Shown: positions 1-6,291 of the stretch, piece by piece
Layout: every line of letters begins with the position of its first letter
Numbering within the stretch: position 1 is the stretch's first letter
DNA from: an uncultured Gammaproteobacteria bacterium
GTDB taxonomy: Bacteria > Pseudomonadota > Gammaproteobacteria > Ga0077536
Assembly: GCA_903866355.1 (NCBI GenBank)
Contig: CAIPNE010000668.1
Span: forward strand, 1-9,253
Length of the DNA stretch: 9,253 nt
Direction: 5' to 3'
Program-made: the position numbers and the translations under genes
The notes under the pieces: model-generated
Seen by the model: only the letters and a program-made list of their open reading frames with translations
What the model was told of the DNA's origin: nothing
Database searches by the model: none

Positions 1-436
1 CATTCAGCCCCGAGCCACCAGAAATATCCCAGCGCTCTTTCTCGAAGCGCGTCATCTGCAGTTTTTCCTGAAACTCGCAGTGCCCGTTGGGCCAGAAAAA
101 ATACGAACGGTTGTAGTAGGCGTCGTCCTCGTGCACGGGGAAGCTGCCAGCACAAATATGCACGTGGTATTTTTGCGCCATGTCGCGAAACAAGCCCAAA
201 AAGGCGCCCAACGAGTGACCCATTTTTTCTAGCGTAAGCGGCAGTGACGAATAGATCGCCGAGCCAAACATCGAACTGATCTCGAGGCTGAAATATTCCG
301 GGAACACCAACAGCCGCGCGTGCTGGTGGGCGGCTTCGGCCACCCATTTTTCGATGTGCGAGGCATAGCTCGGCCAGTCGCCAAAAAACCCCACGGGATA
401 CTGTGCAGAGGCCACTTTGAGTAGCGCGTTGCTCAT
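1..436 (-). CDS. Carbon-nitrogen hydrolase (nitrilase superfamily), C-terminal part cut off by window edge
   Basis: The first 145 residues of a nitrilase-superfamily amidase are visible; the gene continues past the left edge. The N-terminus gives the usual first strand (LLKVASAQYPVG, residues 5-16). FPEYFSLE (45-52) carries the catalytic Glu47, and FQEKLQMTRFE (122-132) carries the catalytic Lys125. The third member of the triad, a Cys, would lie about 30-40 residues further on, outside the window. Enzymes of this family hydrolyse non-peptide C-N bonds, mostly amides, in the cytoplasm; the substrate cannot be read here. The ATG overlaps the stop of the upstream acetyltransferase gene in an ATGA arrangement, and only a weak purine stretch precedes it, which suggests translational coupling. 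In Bacillus YhcX-type proteins, a GNAT domain is fused in front of a nitrilase domain of this kind; here the two are separate genes. The superfamily call is firm, the specific function unknown. Confidence 0.9.
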   Translation of the reverse strand, partial: MSNALLKVASAQYPVGFFGDWPSYASHIEKWVAEAAHQHARLLVFPEYFSLEISSMFGSAIYSSLPLTLEKMGHSLGAFLGLFRDMAQKYHVHICAGSFPVHEDDAYYNRSYFFWPNGHCEFQEKLQMTRFEKERWDISGGSGLN

Positions 437-1035
437 AACATTTTTTCCCGAAACACCATCGATTTCACCGTTGGGGCTGGCTCATCGAGATCCTGCCACT
501 CAAAACTTGCGACCAAATCGGGCCGCGGCAAATAACCAAAATGATCCCAGACCGCGTCGAGTGAAACATAGCCTGCGGGACGTCGAGGGTGGTCGGGCGG
601 GCGTACCACCGCGCACATCGAGATGCGATCGAAGCGGCCGAGACTGCGAGCGTAATTTTCGCGCGCCGCCATAAACTGGCGGTACACCCCACGCCGGCGA
701 TAGGCCGGCTGCAGCACACTTTCGCCGCAGTAAAACACCCGCGCCGGGTCGATCCCAGCCGCGATAAACGGTGCTTTAACGGCCTCGGTTTCAAACGCCA
801 GCGGCAGCGCGGTGGCCATGCCCACCACCGCGTCCCCACACAGTGCGAGCACCAACAAACTCTCGGGACACTGCAGGTAGGTGCGAACGTAAGTCGTCTC
901 AGAGGCGAGATTACCCGCATAAAGGTAGGGGTATTGGCGAAAAATCTCGAGCCGCAAGCGCGCCAAGTCACCCAGTCGCGCAGCCAGTGCGGGGGCCGCA
1001 CCGGTCAATATCTGGAGCGTAATATCCTCAGACAT
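433..1035 (-). CDS. GNAT-family N-acetyltransferase
   Basis: This is a 200-residue acetyl-CoA-dependent N-acetyltransferase of the GNAT (GCN5-related) superfamily. The core acetyl-CoA-binding motif A is at residues 104-120 (GESVLQPAYRRRGVYRQ), with the R-R-G pyrophosphate-binding turn at 114-116 following the beta-4 strand. A preceding strand (LLVLALCGDAVVGMAT, 60-75) and a C-terminal segment containing DHPRRPAGYVSLDAVWDHFGY (148-168) complete the domain. The acceptor substrate cannot be deduced. The ATG overlaps the stop of the ketosteroid-isomerase-like gene by one base (TGATG), and the stop overlaps the nitrilase ATG by four bases. The three genes are therefore almost certainly one transcript with coupled translation. 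The pairing with a nitrilase resembles the fused GNAT-nitrilase proteins of Firmicutes. PaiA, which partners PaiB in Bacillus, is also a GNAT, but this protein shows no special likeness to it and is not adjacent to the PaiB homologue. Confidence 0.88.
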   Translation of the reverse strand: MSEDITLQILTGAAPALAARLGDLARLRLEIFRQYPYLYAGNLASETTYVRTYLQCPESLLVLALCGDAVVGMATALPLAFETEAVKAPFIAAGIDPARVFYCGESVLQPAYRRRGVYRQFMAARENYARSLGRFDRISMCAVVRPPDHPRRPAGYVSLDAVWDHFGYLPRPDLVASFEWQDLDEPAPTVKSMVFREKML

Positions 1036-1442
1036 CAGGCGCTGACCTGGGCGAGCCAGTCGGTCAGGCTGTAGTAATTACTGACCCGCGTGATCAAACC
1101 CTCTCGCACTTCAAAAAACGCCCCCGCCGGCAAAGAATAGCGCTGCCCGCGCGCGGCTGGCAGTGGCTCATCGGTGATCAGATAGTGGCCCAGCACGCAA
1201 AACTCGGCGGCGGCGCGCGTGCCGTCCTCGCTCGCCATCACTTGCAGGTCGGTGAGTTCTTCGCGATAGCAGCGGTTCATGTGCGCCATAAAAATAGCGA
1301 AGTTTGCCCGGCCGATCTCGCGCTGACCCTGATTGATGTCGTGCGCCACCTCCGGCGCGAGCAAGCCGAGGAAGGTGCTCATGTCGCCGGCGTTAAAGGC
1401 CGCGTAGTAGCGCTGGATAAGGGTGATCGTGGCCTGCCGCAT
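1035..1442 (-). CDS. Ketosteroid-isomerase-related (NTF2-like / SnoaL-fold) protein
   Basis: This 135-residue cytoplasmic protein has the NTF2-like cone fold pattern. The first helix has ITLIQRYYAAFNAGD (6-20), followed by FLGLLAPEVAHDINQGQREI (24-43), the strand region VLGHYLI (83-89), and a C-terminal strand pair ending in YSLTDWL (124-130). It most resembles the steroid delta-isomerase-related family of about 130 residues found mainly in Proteobacteria (the group described as TIGR02096), whose reaction is unknown. The frame stays open upstream to 1520, but the ATG at 1442 is preceded by a strong AAGGAG Shine-Dalgarno sequence six bases away and gives the family's usual length, so I chose it. 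The gene is first in the coupled trio with the acetyltransferase and nitrilase. A 132-bp gap before it probably holds their promoter. It is likely an enzyme or small-molecule-binding partner in the same pathway. Confidence 0.85.
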   Translation of the reverse strand: MRQATITLIQRYYAAFNAGDMSTFLGLLAPEVAHDINQGQREIGRANFAIFMAHMNRCYREELTDLQVMASEDGTRAAAEFCVLGHYLITDEPLPAARGQRYSLPAGAFFEVREGLITRVSNYYSLTDWLAQVSA

Positions 1443-1574
1443 GCTTGGCTCCTTAAGCTGGTAGACCGCTACCGGCGGCGCGGTATAGAAAAGTCTCAGG
1501 CTTGTTTTCCGCCCCAACACACCGCTGGCAGCTAACCGGCCAACGCCCGTCGCGCGCTCAGGCCAAGCAAAGCC
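1443..1574 (-). promoter_or_regulatory. Intergenic gap, probable leader and promoter of the isomerase/GNAT/nitrilase genes
   Basis: These 132 bases are the only sizeable gap in the leftward block. On the minus strand they contain an AAGGAG ribosome-binding site six bases before the ATG at 1442. Further upstream is a small inverted repeat TACCG-N6-CGGTA (1470-1485) in the presumed 5' leader. Directly upstream of that is a -10-like TCTATA (1484-1489, minus strand). I could not find a convincing -35 at the right distance, so the promoter is suggested mainly by the gap and the strong ribosome-binding site. No coding potential is evident. Confidence 0.3.
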
Positions 1575-2189
1575 TTAAAGCCCGTCCAGCGCGCGCATCA
1601 TCGCCGCGGTTTCGCGCACTTCGCTGCGCGCATCTTGCGCCAATTCGGCAATGACACTGGCGCGGTCTTCCGGGGTACGGTTCTGACTGAGTTTAAACTT
1701 ACCCACGCACGCCGCCACCGTGAGTTCAAACCCGGTGATCCCGCCGAGGAGCTGGCGATAAGCGGGTGCCTGCTCAAATTCCCCCAACCCGGCTGGCCCC
1801 TCATAAACGCGCGAAAGGTCTGCCACCAGCTGCGCGGTGCTGGCGGCATCCAGCGTCCGCACCGGCCCGCTGGCGTGGACCGCAGCGTAATTCCAAGTCG
1901 GCACATTGGGCTGCGCGTACCAGCGCGGCGAGACATACGCGTGTGGCCCGTGAAAGACCACGCTGGCCGCCGCCACCCGCGTCAGCGCGTCCGTCAGCGG
2001 GTTAGCGCGGGCCAGATGAAACCGCAGGCTCGTGGCATCGGCCGCCAGCAGCACCGGGACGTGATTGATCAGCGGCAGTCCTGCTTCTACCGCCACCAGC
2101 AGCACAAAAGGATACGCCCGCATAAACGCCTGTTGCTCGGCGAGGGGCGCGGCAAAGTGCGCGGGCAAATATAGGTTGGGAGTGTCCAT
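1575..2189 (-). CDS. PaiB-family FMN-binding split-barrel protein (putative negative regulator)
   Basis: This 204-residue protein matches the PaiB family in length (B. subtilis PaiB is about 207 residues) and in its hallmarks: the N-terminal YLPAHF (7-12), the central SPRWYAQPNVPTWNYAAVH (87-105) with the conserved P-x-WNY-x-AVH block, and the C-terminal KFKLSQNR (164-171). The family has the FMN-binding split-barrel fold of pyridoxamine-phosphate-oxidase-like proteins. In Bacillus, PaiB is reported as a repressor-like factor affecting sporulation and protease genes; in proteobacteria its role is unclear, and a flavin-dependent or haem-related function is possible. No helix-turn-helix is visible. 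It follows the small membrane-protein gene by 15 bases, so it is probably co-transcribed with it and the alpha/beta hydrolase. No clear ribosome-binding site precedes the ATG. The family call is firm, the function uncertain. Confidence 0.9.
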   Translation of the reverse strand: MDTPNLYLPAHFAAPLAEQQAFMRAYPFVLLVAVEAGLPLINHVPVLLAADATSLRFHLARANPLTDALTRVAAASVVFHGPHAYVSPRWYAQPNVPTWNYAAVHASGPVRTLDAASTAQLVADLSRVYEGPAGLGEFEQAPAYRQLLGGITGFELTVAACVGKFKLSQNRTPEDRASVIAELAQDARSEVRETAAMMRALDGL

Positions 2190-2204
2190 GATGGCGTGTG
2201 GCGT

Positions 2205-2534
2205 TCAGTCGTCGGTGACGGTGTGTTCAACACGGGTGTTCTCGATCCGCCCGCCGGCATTGGTGCGCGCAACACAGGAAAAAACTTCGCGATGAAAGGT
2301 GTACACCACTTTGGTCGCGGTGACGCCCGCCGCATCACCTTGGATTTCCTTCACCGTAAAGCCCGCGCCACGGGCCAGTTGGGAAAAATCCTCGGCCGAG
2401 GTGCCGGCGTTTATCGCGGCACAGAAATCGGTGATGCCGCGCTCCGCGTGCACGGCCCGCCACTCGGTGTACGCCGTCGCTACGATGAGGGCCAGAATGG
2501 GGGTGCCGATCATCGAGAAAACACGCCGGTTCAT
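2205..2534 (-). CDS. Small membrane-anchored protein of unknown function
   Basis: I do not recognise this 109-residue protein. Its start is set by an ATGA overlap with the stop of the alpha/beta hydrolase gene; the frame is open further upstream, but that part only shadows the hydrolase. Two arginines (residues 3-4) precede a single hydrophobic segment (5-23, VFSMIGTPILALIVATAYT), which looks like a membrane anchor or uncleaved signal. The rest, about 85 residues, would lie outside the cytoplasm by the positive-inside rule. It contains exactly two cysteines, Cys38 and Cys87, which could pair in the periplasm, and a C-terminal half rich in alternating beta-like residues (VTATKVVYTFHREVFSCVA, 71-89). 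There is no lipobox. Clear ribosome-binding sequence is lacking, consistent with coupling to the hydrolase. The overlap, the composition and the position between two real genes support a genuine gene. Confidence 0.68.
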   Translation of the reverse strand: MNRRVFSMIGTPILALIVATAYTEWRAVHAERGITDFCAAINAGTSAEDFSQLARGAGFTVKEIQGDAAGVTATKVVYTFHREVFSCVARTNAGGRIENTRVEHTVTDD

Positions 2535-3424
2535 GGTGCGCAACGCCGGGCAATAAAGTCCTCTAGCGCGCTCGCCACAGCCGTGCGTCCGCTGCCGGTT
2601 AGAATGCTGTAGTGATTGGTGTCGGCAATAACCTGGTGCTCCAACTGGGGCAAGCGCGCGCATTTATCCGCCACCGCCGCGGCCGGCATCAGGGGTTGCG
2701 CTTGATTGAGCAAACCGCGGGGTGCGGTGAGCAGCAGCATGGGCTGGCTCACCCGATCGATGAGCGTGGACAGGGTAGGCGCCATCAGCGCATGGGCATC
2801 CGCGCTGACCGCCTCGGCATTCACCCGCGAGCGCATGACGGGCGGCGTACCGATGAGGTCGTAGTCGGCATAGGCTGCCATCTCGGCGTTCCAAGCGCCG
2901 GGATCCTGAAACGACGGATGCGCTTGCCAAAATTGATGGTAGGCGGCGCGGTCGGCAAAACGCATGTCCAAGCGCGCCAGCGCCGGGCCGAGGACCGTTT
3001 TGATCATCTGCTCCGGGGTTTGTTCGGCGCGCCGTGGCAGCGCAATGCCGCCATCTACCAGCACCAAGCCACGTACCCACTCGGGATAGGCCAGCGCAAA
3101 TTCCAGCGCCAAATAAGCACCCAGCGAATGCCCCACCAACACCACGTTGGCGAGCCCAAAATGATCCAGCGTGGCGCGCAGGTCAGCCACATGGGTGGCA
3201 AAGCCATAGGGGCCGGGGAGTTCGTGATTAGCCCCTCGCCCGCGCAAATCTGGCGCTATCACCCGGTGGTCGGCAACCAAATTATCGATAATCGAGGGCC
3301 ACGCCAGATGCGAGGCGGTAATGCCGTGGATGGCCAGCAACGGCGCGGCGGCGCCCGGCCAGTGGCCAACGGTATAATCGCCGCCTGCAACCGGCAGGCG
3401 TTCGAGGTGTTTTTCACGGGCCAT
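2531..3424 (-). CDS. Alpha/beta-fold hydrolase
   Basis: This 297-residue protein has the single-domain alpha/beta hydrolase layout. The oxyanion-hole segment AIHGITASHLAW is at residues 31-42 and DLRGRG at 59-64. The nucleophile elbow GHSLGAYLAL (98-107) places the catalytic Ser at 100. A cap region follows (about 130-225), and the catalytic His is in DTNHYSIL (His271). Strand LLLTAPRGLLNQ (230-241) is where relatives usually carry the acidic triad member; here Asn240 stands at the likely place, so the triad may be altered or use another acid. Likely substrates are esters, lactones or similar small molecules in the cytoplasm; none can be named. The gene is first in the leftward block, 92 bases from the divergent flavodoxin-like gene, and its stop overlaps the next start. 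A weak purine-rich stretch precedes the ATG. Confidence 0.9.
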   Translation of the reverse strand: MAREKHLERLPVAGGDYTVGHWPGAAAPLLAIHGITASHLAWPSIIDNLVADHRVIAPDLRGRGANHELPGPYGFATHVADLRATLDHFGLANVVLVGHSLGAYLALEFALAYPEWVRGLVLVDGGIALPRRAEQTPEQMIKTVLGPALARLDMRFADRAAYHQFWQAHPSFQDPGAWNAEMAAYADYDLIGTPPVMRSRVNAEAVSADAHALMAPTLSTLIDRVSQPMLLLTAPRGLLNQAQPLMPAAAVADKCARLPQLEHQVIADTNHYSILTGSGRTAVASALEDFIARRCAP

Positions 3425-3516
3425 CTCAAAATCTCTGCGTGCGGAAGCGCCGAGTGTAGCGAGGCGCCGACCTCCTCGCGATAGCCGCGCCCGCAGCGCT
3501 TGTCGATAATGCCGCC
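3425..3516. promoter_or_regulatory. Divergent intergenic region between the hydrolase and flavodoxin-like genes
   Basis: These 92 bases separate two divergent starts and must hold both promoters. A -10-like GATAAT (3505-3510) ends six bases before the rightward ATG and has no good -35 partner. A short inverted repeat, GCGCC (3447-3451) with GGCGC (3463-3467), lies nearer the leftward gene and could be an operator. In such GC-rich sequence it could equally be chance. Confidence 0.35.
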
Positions 3517-3984
3517 ATGACGACCAAAACCTTACTCCTCGTGACCCACAGCCAGACCGGCACCACCCGCCAAATGCTGGCAGCGGTGCTGCGCGGGATT
3601 AGCGCCGCCGAGGACGAAGGTTTAACGGTGGTGGTGCGCGATGCGCTGGTTGCCACGCCCGCCGAGGTCTTGAGCGCGCAAGGGGTGTTGCTCGGCACCC
3701 CCGAGAATTTTGGTTACATGTCGGGCGGGCTAAAACATTTTTTTGATCGCATTTATCAACCCTGTCTGGAACACACCCAAGGGCTGCCTTATGGGTTGTT
3801 CATCCGTGCCGGCAATGATGGCCGGGGCGCGCTGGCCAGCATCGAGCGCATCGTGACCGGCTTACGTTGGCGGGCGATTGCCCCGCCAGTGTTAATGGTG
3901 GGGGAAGATGCGGCAAGCCAGTTACTGGCCTGCGAAGAACTGGGTCAGACCATGGCGGTGGGGCTCGCGGCGGGCATTTTTTAA
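3517..3984 (+). CDS. Flavodoxin-like / NAD(P)H-dependent FMN oxidoreductase family protein
   Basis: This 155-residue protein is a small flavodoxin-fold FMN protein. The first strand (TLLLVTHS, 5-12) leads into the FMN phosphate-binding loop HSQTGTT (11-17). The second flavin-binding loop is GTPENFGYMSGGLKHFFDR (60-78), with an aromatic Tyr67 placed near the isoalloxazine. This second loop resembles the one in NAD(P)H:quinone oxidoreductases and NADPH-dependent FMN reductases. The protein probably shuttles electrons or reduces quinones or small substrates in the cytoplasm. It is transcribed alone and diverges from the hydrolase block. No Shine-Dalgarno sequence precedes the ATG, and a GATAAT hexamer sits six bases upstream, so the message may be leaderless. 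It ends at TAA 43 bases from the convergent isomerase gene. The fold is clear, the redox partner unknown. Confidence 0.88.
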   Translation: MTTKTLLLVTHSQTGTTRQMLAAVLRGISAAEDEGLTVVVRDALVATPAEVLSAQGVLLGTPENFGYMSGGLKHFFDRIYQPCLEHTQGLPYGLFIRAGNDGRGALASIERIVTGLRWRAIAPPVLMVGEDAASQLLACEELGQTMAVGLAAGIF

Positions 3985-4018
3985 GACGCCGCCCGCGAAC
4001 GCGGTGGCCAAGCATCTG

Positions 4019-4040
4019 GCGCCGCGTTTAACGGCGGCGC
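4019..4040. terminator. GC-rich hairpin between convergent genes
   Basis: A perfect 7-bp inverted repeat, GCGCCGC (4019-4025) with GCGGCGC (4034-4040), encloses an 8-base loop. It covers the stop codon of the leftward isomerase gene and lies 34 bases after the stop of the rightward flavodoxin-like gene. No T-tract follows on either strand, so it is not a classical intrinsic terminator. It could still protect 3' ends or slow polymerase between the convergent genes. Confidence 0.3.
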
Positions 4041-4660
4041 TCAACGCCAATTTCAGCACCGTCGGCGCGGCGCATATCCGGGTGCTCAAACAGCGCCGGA
4101 TCAGCGAGAAAATCGGCCATGAAAGGCAGGGTATCTGCCCCCCAGAATAATGCTTCGCGTACCCGGAACGTGGGCACGCCCCACACCCCGACGGCGCAGG
4201 CCTCGGCGGTTTGGGCGGTGAGGGCGGCTTTCACGGTGGGGTCGTCGATGAGCGGGGTATCCGCCGCCACGCCCAAACGTTCGCACAGCGCCGGCCATTC
4301 CAAGTCCGGATCGCGCCCTTCGCCCCAAATGAAATCAAACGCACTCTCCACGGCGGCACGCGGCGCACCCAAGCCTGTGAGCAAGCGCAGCACTTTGAGC
4401 GGATTAAACGGGTGGCGCGGCGGCATTTGGAAAGCAATGCCCAAGGTGCGAGCGCTCCAGACACATTGGCGATAGGTGTGCGTGCGCTTGGCCGGCAATT
4501 CCGCCGGCCCCTTGGTGCCCCAGTGCTTGAGCAAGCCGGCAAACAGCACGGGGCGGTAGTGGAGGGTCAGTGCGGCAGGCAGTTGCGCAAATTGCTTGAG
4601 ATGGAGATAGGCATAAGGCGAAATGACGTCGAAATACCAAACCGCGTGAGTGGTGTTCAG
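4028..4660 (-). CDS. 2-hydroxychromene-2-carboxylate isomerase / GST-kappa-like (DsbA-fold) protein, CTG start
   Basis: With a CTG start the protein has 210 residues, close to the family's roughly 200. It is a thioredoxin-like DsbA-fold protein of the 2-hydroxychromene-2-carboxylate isomerase/GST-kappa group. The N-terminal strand WYFDVISPYAYL (8-19) holds the active-site Ser14 in the S-P-Y motif. A helical insert follows, with KRTHTYRQC (58-66), then the cis-proline motif GVWGVPTF (158-165) and the family's C-terminal helix (172-185). Such enzymes use glutathione in aromatic degradation or act on unknown conjugates. No ATG, GTG or TTG exists in this frame until Val38, which would remove the first strand and active-site Ser. 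CTG at 4660-4658 overlaps the transporter stop (CTGA) and has GGGAG seven bases upstream. The gene follows the POT transporter on the same message. The family call is good, the exact substrate open. Confidence 0.82.
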   Translation of the reverse strand: MNTTHAVWYFDVISPYAYLHLKQFAQLPAALTLHYRPVLFAGLLKHWGTKGPAELPAKRTHTYRQCVWSARTLGIAFQMPPRHPFNPLKVLRLLTGLGAPRAAVESAFDFIWGEGRDPDLEWPALCERLGVAADTPLIDDPTVKAALTAQTAEACAVGVWGVPTFRVREALFWGADTLPFMADFLADPALFEHPDMRRADGAEIGVERRR

Positions 4661-6171
4661 GGGGAGACTCCCGGCGGCGCGGCCGGGCGCGCCAACAATT
4701 GACCGGCGTAAGGGATGAAGGCGGCCAGCACCACGGCGGCCAGCAGCGCCAAGCCGGCAACCGCACCAAAGAGGCTAGGCAAGGCGAAGGTATCGTAAAG
4801 GCTCGCCGCCCGTCCACCCAGATAGTTGCCCACTGCGCTGGCCAAAAACCACACCCCCATGGTGAGGCTAGCAATCTGCGCCGGGGCCAGCCGACTGATC
4901 GCGCTGAGCCCCACCGGGCTTAGGCAAAGCTCGCCCAAGGTGTGCAAAAAATAGGTGGCGCACAGCCACCAGGGGCTGACTTTCACGCCGGTGGCCGCCA
5001 GTTGGGCCGCCAAAATCAACACGCCAAAGCCCGCCGCCACCAGCACCAGACCCAACGTGAATTTCACCATACTGGCCGGATTACGCGCGCCCAAGCGGGT
5101 CCAGCCCCAAGCAAACAACGGGCTTAGAATGATGATCAGCAGCGGGTTGAGCGCCAAAAAATAGGTGGCGGGGAAAGTCTCCTGCCCCCATTGCAGGTTG
5201 GTGTTACGCGCGGCAAATAAAGTCAGGGTCGAGCCGGCTTGCTCAAACAGCGACCAAAACACGCTCGCCGCCACAAACAACAACACGATCACCCCCAACT
5301 GCCCGCGCTCTTGGCGGGTCCAGTGGGTCGCGCGCAGCACCGTGAGAAAAAACCCGGCGGCAACTACCAGTAACAACCCACCAAACGCGTTGCTCAGACC
5401 GCTCACCGACAACCACTCGCCAGACGCCGCCAGCAGCACCGCCGCACCAACCAACAAGGCGCCACCCAGCCCGTAGTAAAGCCGACGGCGCGCGCTGGCA
5501 TCGGCGGGCCGCTGGGGCTTTAAGGCCGTCGCGGGCAGCCGGGCCCCACCGCGCATAAATTGCAGCAGGCCGCAGGCCATGCCAAGCGCCGCCGCGCCAA
5601 AGCCCCAATGCCACGCGAGTTCGGGTGCCAGACCCAGCGCCCGCAGCCAGCCCCGCGCCGCCTCGCTCAAAGCCAACCAGCCACACACTAGGGGGGCGAG
5701 CAAGGCCCCTAAGTTGATCCCCATGTAATACAACGAGTAGCCCGCATCGCGACGCACATCGCCCGCGGCGTACAACTCACCCACTAGGCTGCTAATGCTG
5801 GGTTTGAGCAAACCCGTGCCGCCCACCACCAGCCCAAGACCCACCCAAAAAGTGTCGGCGAGCGGCACGGCCAAACACACGTGGCCGGCTAAAATCAGCA
5901 CACCACCCCAAGCCGTGGCGCGCCGCGTGCCTAAAAAACGGTCGGCCAGCCAGCCGCCCGGCAAGCACACCAGATACACGCTGCCAACATACAGGCCATA
6001 AATAGCCCCGGCGCGCGCGGTGTCGTAACCCAAGCCGCCTGCCGCACGGGGTGCCGTCATGTAGAGAATCAGCAGCCCGCGCATGCCGTAGTAGCTAAAA
6101 CGCTCCCACATCTCCGTGAAGAAAAGCGTCGCTAAGCCAGCCGGGTGCCCCCAGAACGTGCGTTCAGTCAT
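4657..6171 (-). CDS. POT-family proton-coupled oligopeptide transporter (MFS)
   Basis: This 504-residue inner-membrane protein belongs to the POT/PTR2 family, which imports di- and tripeptides with protons. The N-terminal ExxER proton-coupling motif is present (EMWER, 20-24). The conserved TM4 Lys123 sits in GLLKPSIS (120-127), the PTR2 signature at 144-160 (GYSLYYMGINLGALLAP), FWSLFEQ at 305-311, and TM10 Glu414 in GELCLSPVGLS (413-423). The hydrophobic pattern fits about 14 membrane segments. The frame is open to 6267, but the ATG at 6171 begins the MTERTFWGHPAGLATLFF form usual for the family, so I chose it; no clear ribosome-binding site precedes it. Its stop overlaps the downstream isomerase start. 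It diverges from the thiolase across 175 bases. Substrate choice within the family cannot be read, and non-peptide substrates are possible. Confidence 0.95.
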   Translation of the reverse strand: MTERTFWGHPAGLATLFFTEMWERFSYYGMRGLLILYMTAPRAAGGLGYDTARAGAIYGLYVGSVYLVCLPGGWLADRFLGTRRATAWGGVLILAGHVCLAVPLADTFWVGLGLVVGGTGLLKPSISSLVGELYAAGDVRRDAGYSLYYMGINLGALLAPLVCGWLALSEAARGWLRALGLAPELAWHWGFGAAALGMACGLLQFMRGGARLPATALKPQRPADASARRRLYYGLGGALLVGAAVLLAASGEWLSVSGLSNAFGGLLLVVAAGFFLTVLRATHWTRQERGQLGVIVLLFVAASVFWSLFEQAGSTLTLFAARNTNLQWGQETFPATYFLALNPLLIIILSPLFAWGWTRLGARNPASMVKFTLGLVLVAAGFGVLILAAQLAATGVKVSPWWLCATYFLHTLGELCLSPVGLSAISRLAPAQIASLTMGVWFLASAVGNYLGGRAASLYDTFALPSLFGAVAGLALLAAVVLAAFIPYAGQLLARPAAPPGVSP

Positions 6172-6291
6172 GGATCGAAAGTAGGCGACAGCGAAGGGTG
6201 AGCAAGGGCCGTTCCTCGGCGTGGGTGGACTGCGTGCCAAAGTAGCAGCCAGCGCCGCTGCACGCACTCGGGGATGACGCCCAACAGCGGC

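Noticed and set aside
1538..1547. GGCCAACGCC shared with the thiolase terminator arm at 7544-7553, as a dispersed repeat
   Set aside because: Only ten bases match, the copy at 1538 lacks the second arm, and such GC-rich decamers recur by chance.
433..2189. A PaiA/PaiB operon
   Set aside because: The GNAT protein shows no particular PaiA resemblance, lies two genes away from the PaiB homologue, and is separated by a 132-bp gap with a likely promoter.
2535..2663. Extended N-terminus for the small membrane protein
   Set aside because: The additional 43 residues lie entirely inside the hydrolase gene in another frame and look random; the ATGA overlap start fits better.
2612..3484. A 290-residue open frame antisense to the alpha/beta hydrolase
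   Set aside because: The composition (many Arg, Gln, Gly, His) and lack of any motif fit a GC-driven shadow of the well-supported hydrolase.
6172..6267. Longer N-terminus for the POT transporter
   Set aside because: The first 32 residues have no family counterpart; MTERTFWGHPAGL is the usual beginning of these transporters.
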